Shown here: piece by piece, positions 63,137 to 64,000 of the stretch
Numbering within the stretch: position 1 is the stretch's first letter
Layout: each line of letters opens with the position of its first letter
Source: an uncultured Clostridia bacterium
GTDB taxonomy: Bacteria > Bacillota > Clostridia > Oscillospirales > Ruminococcaceae
Length of the DNA: 64,000 nucleotides
Reading direction: 5' to 3'
Assembly: GCA_946498095.1 (NCBI GenBank)
Contig: CAMMMX010000012.1
Span: forward strand, 1 to 64,000
Made by a program: the position numbers and the translations under genes
Notes under the pieces: model-generated
Database searches by the model: none
What the model saw: only the letters and a program-made list of their open reading frames with translations
What the model was told of the DNA's origin: nothing

Positions 63137-63901
63137 GTGAGTATTTTGGAAGTCAACGGACTGAAAAAGGTATATACAACCCGTTTCGGCGGAAATAAGG
63201 TTGAAGCTTTAAAGAAGGTAACGTTCAGTGTGGAGCAGGGAGAGTATGTTGCCATTATGGGCGAATCCGGTTCCGGTAAGACAACTCTTTTGAATATATT
63301 GGCTGCGTTGGATAAACCTACAAGCGGTACCGTACTTCTGGATGGGAAAGATCTTTCGCAAATCAAAGATTCCCACATATCGGCTTTTCGACGGGACAAT
63401 TTGGGATTCGTGTTTCAGGACTTTAATTTGTTGGACACCTTTTCTCTTGAAGACAACATTTATCTTCCGTTGGTTCTGGCGGGAAAGCATTTTACCGAAA
63501 TGCATCAGCGCCTGACACCGATTGCCGCACGACTGGGGATTTCTGAAATTCTGAAAAAGTACCCTTACGAGGTATCCGGAGGACAAAAACAGCGAGCGGC
63601 GGTGGCCAGGGCGTTAATTACCAATCCGAGGTTGCTGCTGGCGGATGAACCCACCGGCGCCTTGGATTCCAAAGCGACGGATGAGTTACTTCGCCTGTTT
63701 CGGGAAATCAATCAGAGCGGGCAGACGATTTTGATGGTAACGCATTCGGTGAAAGCGGCCAGTCACGCCGGGCGGATTCTCTTTATCAAGGATGGAGAGG
63801 TGTTCCATCAGATATACCGTGGCAACAGTACCAACGAACAGTTGTATCAAAAGGTATCGGATACCTTGACGATGCTGGCAACAGGCGGTGAAAAGAAATG
63901 A
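63137..63901 (+). CDS. BceA-like ABC transporter ATP-binding protein
   Basis: 254 aa. Walker A MGESGSGKTTLLNIL, Q-loop FVFQDFNLLDTFSLEDNI, signature VSGGQKQRAAVARAL, Walker [17 protein letters not shown]-loop VTHS. QDFNLLDT is typical of BceA-type proteins of peptide detoxification transporters. GTG start after AAGGAGG. It overlaps the permease gene as ATGA. Confidence 0.95.
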   Translation: MSILEVNGLKKVYTTRFGGNKVEALKKVTFSVEQGEYVAIMGESGSGKTTLLNILAALDKPTSGTVLLDGKDLSQIKDSHISAFRRDNLGFVFQDFNLLDTFSLEDNIYLPLVLAGKHFTEMHQRLTPIAARLGISEILKKYPYEVSGGQKQRAAVARALITNPRLLLADEPTGALDSKATDELLRLFREINQSGQTILMVTHSVKAASHAGRILFIKDGEVFHQIYRGNSTNEQLYQKVSDTLTMLATGGEKK

Positions 63902-64000
63902 GAAAGATGTTTTATGCCAAACTGGCTTGGACAGGAATCCGAAAAAATAGAAAGTTTTACGCGCCCTATCTCTTAACTTGTGTGGGAATGGTTATGATGT
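63898..64000 (+). CDS. BceB-like FtsX permease (5' part, cut by window end)
   Basis: Only the first 34 codons are visible: FYAKLAWTGIRKNRKFYAPYLLTCVGMV, which is the N-terminal cytosolic stretch and start of helix 1 of BceB-type permeases. The rest lies past the window. The ATGA overlap with the ATPase gene supports a coupled BceAB pair. Confidence 0.85.
   Translation, partial: MRKMFYAKLAWTGIRKNRKFYAPYLLTCVGMVMM

Noticed and set aside
1-64000. CRISPR array, prophage or intact insertion sequence
   Set aside because: No regularly spaced direct repeats, integrase, structural phage gene or complete transposase were seen in reading the window.

Overview
The window looks like a chromosomal segment of a spore-lineage Firmicute of class Clostridia, most like the Oscillospiraceae/Ruminococcaceae. 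This rests on gene families and order: the yicC-remA-gmk-priA-def-fmt-yugP-rsmB-rlmN-prpC-prkC-rsgA-thiN cluster, a HemZ/HemW pair, DUF1540, DUF1284 and DUF3793 proteins, a PAS-type sensory [FeFe]-hydrogenase, Bce-type two-component/ABC modules, strong AGGAGG ribosome binding sites and frequent TTG/GTG starts. The genus cannot be fixed from sequence alone. Most of the window is of moderate GC content; about 29.6-32.5 kb is visibly AT-rich.

Layout. 0-12.4 kb: MgtE Mg2+ transporter with a structured leader, Ca2+ P-type ATPase, a class B PBP, CCA-adding enzyme, a Cys-rich DUF1540 protein, D,D-carboxypeptidase, metallophosphoesterase, purine nucleoside phosphorylase and a zinc-ribbon protein. 12.5-19.5 kb: leftward genes for RecJ, RelA/SpoT, D-aminoacyl-tRNA deacylase, an MBL hydrolase and HemZ. 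19.8-28.6 kb: alpha/beta hydrolase, K+/H+ antiporter, lepA-nucleotidyltransferase-hemW, a pair of half-size TauE/SafE proteins and a methyltransferase. 28.6-32.5 kb: an accessory, decaying stretch with a frameshifted gene, GNAT, two gene remnants, bioY-DUF1284, a candidate structured RNA and tRNA-Ala(CGC). 32.6-36.5 kb: an ABC exporter whose permease carries a large extracytoplasmic coiled coil. 36.8-38.3 kb: a dead iron-type locus with an intact-looking promoter and palindromic AGTTAG-N6-CTAACT operators in front of DUF3793 and flavodoxin pseudogenes. 38.4-40.6 kb: aminotransferase-trpS with a structured leader. 40.9-44.1 kb: a three-gene sensory hydrogenase cassette made of a [2Fe-2S] protein, an [FeFe]-hydrogenase-PAS protein and a SpoIIE-type phosphatase. 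44.2-57.5 kb: the housekeeping cluster. 57.6-64 kb: two divergently transcribed antimicrobial-peptide-type detoxification modules, each with a response regulator, a histidine kinase and an ABC transporter.

How the genes work together. Translation and its maturation dominate: CCA addition, deacylation, LepA, TrpS, Def/Fmt, RsmB, RlmN and RsgA. Envelope synthesis and sensing (PBP, DacF-like, PrkC/PrpC) sit beside two envelope-stress systems. The most system-like element is the sensory hydrogenase cassette, which reads as an H2 or redox sensor signalling through protein dephosphorylation. The second is the right-hand Bce module, where a TTAC-type inverted repeat sits upstream of the ABC genes. 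No CRISPR array, intact insertion sequence or prophage was seen.
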